A stretch of 8,100 bases of DNA from Lutibacter sp. (GTDB lineage Bacteria; Bacteroidota; Bacteroidia; Flavobacteriales; Flavobacteriaceae). The notes beneath the pieces are model-generated. The model was not told the DNA's origin, searched no databases, and saw nothing but the letters and a program-made list of their open reading frames with translations. The translations under genes were made by a program, and so were the position numbers. Of the stretch, positions 6,788 to 8,100 are shown piece by piece. The stretch lies in assembly GCA_004195315.1 (NCBI GenBank), contig SDWL01000084.1:1-8100 (forward strand), given 5' to 3'. Position 1 is the stretch's first letter, and the number at the start of each line of letters is the position of its first letter.

Positions 6788-6948
6788 TAAGTTTTAAAAT
6801 AACTTTAAACGAGGTAATTGCTTAAATATTAAATTTAAATAACTATTGTTAATAGACTAATAGGTAGATGTATATGTTGTGTGGATCAATTTACCTTATA
6901 CAGGTGAAACTATCGCAAGCTCTCGTTGAATAGATATCTATAATTTGG

Positions 6949-6960
6949 TTACAAGTGTAT
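6949..6960. promoter_or_regulatory. Operator-like site, TTACAAGTGTAT (one mismatch)
   Basis: This matches TTACA-N2-TGTAA at nine of ten fixed positions. It is the first of three such sites placed in a row before the M14 gene; its centre is 34 bases from the next one. Confidence 0.4.
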
Positions 6961-6982
6961 CACTTCAGTAAATTTAACACGT

Positions 6983-6994
6983 ATACAATTGTAA
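6983..6994. promoter_or_regulatory. Operator-like site, ATACAATTGTAA (one mismatch)
   Basis: This matches TTACA-N2-TGTAA at nine of ten fixed positions and contains the perfect palindrome TACAATTGTA. Its centre is 24 bases from the perfect site at 7007-7018. A TGTAAAC/GTTTACA inverted repeat (6990-6996 and 7005-7011) joins the two. Confidence 0.42.
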
Positions 6995-7006
6995 ACTTCT
7001 AATTGT

Positions 7007-7018
7007 TTACAGATGTAA
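7007..7018. promoter_or_regulatory. Perfect operator-like palindrome TTACAGATGTAA
   Basis: It is identical in both arms to the site over the XRE promoter (TTACA-N2-TGTAA) and ends 63 bases before the M14 start codon. That position is upstream of the likely core promoter, so it could serve activation, looping or a more distal promoter. Confidence 0.5.
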
Positions 7019-7069
7019 TTCGTTGCTTTTTATATTTAAAATAAAAATCCTTTATAAAATAAAAACAAT

Positions 7070-7077
7070 TATTTTTG
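7070..7077 (+). promoter_or_regulatory. Candidate -7 promoter box immediately before the M14 start
   Basis: TATTTTTG matches TAnnTTTG but lies only four bases before the ATG, and no TTTG lies 19-21 bases upstream. If real, the mRNA would have almost no leader. A chance match in T-rich DNA is equally possible. Confidence 0.3.
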
Positions 7078-7081
7078 CTGT

Positions 7082-8100
7082 ATGGATTTTATAGACATCA
7101 ATTTATTAGAAGACTGGTACACATCAAATTTTGAAAAACAATTAAGAGGAAGACGAATACTATTTTTAGATATATTTCCTTTAATTGATAATTTATCATC
7201 CAAATTTGATAAAAAAATTATAGGGTACTCTGAAAATAACATTCCTATTTATAAAATTTCAATTGGTACAGGAAAAGTAAAAGTACTTACTTGGTCTCAG
7301 ATGCACGGAAACGAAAGTACCGGAACAAAAGCTTTATTTGATTTATTCAATTTTTTTGTAAGTGATGATTCTAACGTTAAAACTATTACAAATCAAATTT
7401 TGAATAATTGTACTTTAGAGTTCATTGTTTTGTTAAACCCTGATGGAGCTATAAATTTCACAAGAGAAAATACTCATAATATAGATTTGAATAGAGATGC
7501 TGTTGGAAGAAAAGCTATTGAGAGTAAAATATTGAGAGCTACTTTGGATAGCTCCAAACCTAAATTTTGTTTTAATTTACATGATCAACGCTCTATTTTT
7601 AACGTAGAAGGAACTCAAAATCCAGCTACTTTATCTTTTTTAGCTCCTTCTGAAGATCTTGAAAGAAAAATTACTCAGGGAAGAAAAGAAACAATGAGCG
7701 TAATTGTTGCTATGAATGATTTACTTCAAAAAATTATACCTAATCATATTGGAAGATATACCGATGAATTTTACCCAACAGCAACCGGTGATAATTTTCA
7801 AAAACTTGGTTACAATACCATATTAGTTGAAGCGGGTCATTATAAGAATGATTATGACAGAGATATTACTAGAAAATTTAATTTTTATGCACTTTTAAAA
7901 GGGCTCTATTTTATTGCAACAACAAATAAGTATACTAATTATAAGTATTACTTTAAAATACCGAATAATGATAAGAAGTTTTTAGATATTATATATAAAG
8001 ATGTAAAAGTTATTAGAAATAATTTGATTCACATAGAAGATATTGGAATTCAGTTTAAATTTAAAGTTGAAAATGATATACCTGTCTCTTATACACATCT
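7082..8100 (+). CDS. M14-family zinc carboxypeptidase (5' part; runs off the window)
   Basis: The first 339 codons are present and open to the window edge; the stop lies outside. The enzyme is predicted to remove C-terminal residues from peptides or act on a related substrate such as a cell-wall peptide. Active-site residues follow the carboxypeptidase A order: zinc ligands His75 and Glu78 (MHGNE), NPDG at 119-122 followed by Arg128, Asn137-Arg138 in DLNRD (substrate carboxylate binding), zinc ligand His167 (NLHDQ), and catalytic Glu250 (ILVEAGHY). No signal peptide is seen, so it appears cytoplasmic, which sets it apart from secreted digestive M14 enzymes. After about residue 285 the sequence leaves the catalytic core. 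The ATG at 7082 is the only possible start: an in-frame TAA lies at 7055-7057, and the next Met (74) is inside the active site. It is divergent from the XRE regulator and preceded by three operator-like palindromes. Confidence 0.93.
   Translation, partial: MDFIDINLLEDWYTSNFEKQLRGRRILFLDIFPLIDNLSSKFDKKIIGYSENNIPIYKISIGTGKVKVLTWSQMHGNESTGTKALFDLFNFFVSDDSNVKTITNQILNNCTLEFIVLLNPDGAINFTRENTHNIDLNRDAVGRKAIESKILRATLDSSKPKFCFNLHDQRSIFNVEGTQNPATLSFLAPSEDLERKITQGRKETMSVIVAMNDLLQKIIPNHIGRYTDEFYPTATGDNFQKLGYNTILVEAGHYKNDYDRDITRKFNFYALLKGLYFIATTNKYTNYKYYFKIPNNDKKFLDIIYKDVKVIRNNLIHIEDIGIQFKFKVENDIPVSYTH

Larger units (their letters stand above)
6734..7081. other. Non-coding region between the divergent XRE and M14 genes
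   Basis: The 348 bases contain no credible ORF, tRNA or terminator. They hold the XRE promoter (6754-6787), four TTACA-N2-TGTAA sites or near-matches, a perfect palindrome ATAGATATCTAT (6930-6941), a small inverted repeat CTATT-GTT-AATAG (6843-6855), and a -7-like box just before the M14 start. Stretch 6860-6945 is less AT-rich than its surroundings and unexplained; it could be extra control sequence or a decayed remnant. Confidence 0.6.

Noticed and set aside
6898..6909. ATACAGGTGAAA as a fifth operator-like site
   Set aside because: Two of ten fixed positions differ, too weak to separate from background.

Overview
The window looks like chromosome of a marine- or host-type flavobacterium (Bacteroidota, Flavobacteriia). 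Grounds: very AT-rich DNA, almost no Shine-Dalgarno sequences before starts, promoter elements of the Bacteroidota type (TTTG and TAnnTTTG), 'xxAQ' signal-peptide ends, relaxed lipoboxes, and families (paired DUF4252 proteins, an ECF sigma factor with an unnamed membrane partner, HEAT-tailed M1 peptidase) usual in that class. No mobile element, CRISPR array, tRNA or rRNA is visible.

Layout. Left end: a hairpin terminator, then a minus-strand gene for a lipid-anchored S41 (C-terminal processing type) serine peptidase with a PDZ domain. It diverges, across a 137-base region carrying a 9-bp inverted repeat, from a plus-strand operon: ECF sigma factor, overlapping single-pass membrane protein (probable anti-sigma factor), DUF4252 exported protein, DUF4252 lipoprotein, then a strong terminator. 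Next is a monocistronic 811-residue secreted M1 aminopeptidase with its own promoter and terminator. It converges on a small XRE-family regulator on the minus strand. A 348-base non-coding region follows, then the 5' part of an M14 zinc carboxypeptidase gene that runs off the right edge.

How the genes work together. The sigma/anti-sigma/DUF4252 set is most simply a self-contained envelope-signalling unit: a sigma factor held by a membrane protein, co-transcribed with two exported proteins of one family placed in two compartments. The divergent S41 lipoprotein may share its control, because both directions carry the same TTGTAACAG word at similar positions. The M1 and M14 peptidases are separate units; M1 is exported, M14 has no signal peptide.

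The most interesting signal is in the right-hand non-coding region. A short palindrome, TTACA-N2-TGTAA, occurs exactly over the -7 box of the XRE promoter, and three more times (one perfect, two with one mismatch) upstream of the M14 gene. This reads as an operator family linking the regulator to itself and to the M14 gene, which is an inference from sequence alone.
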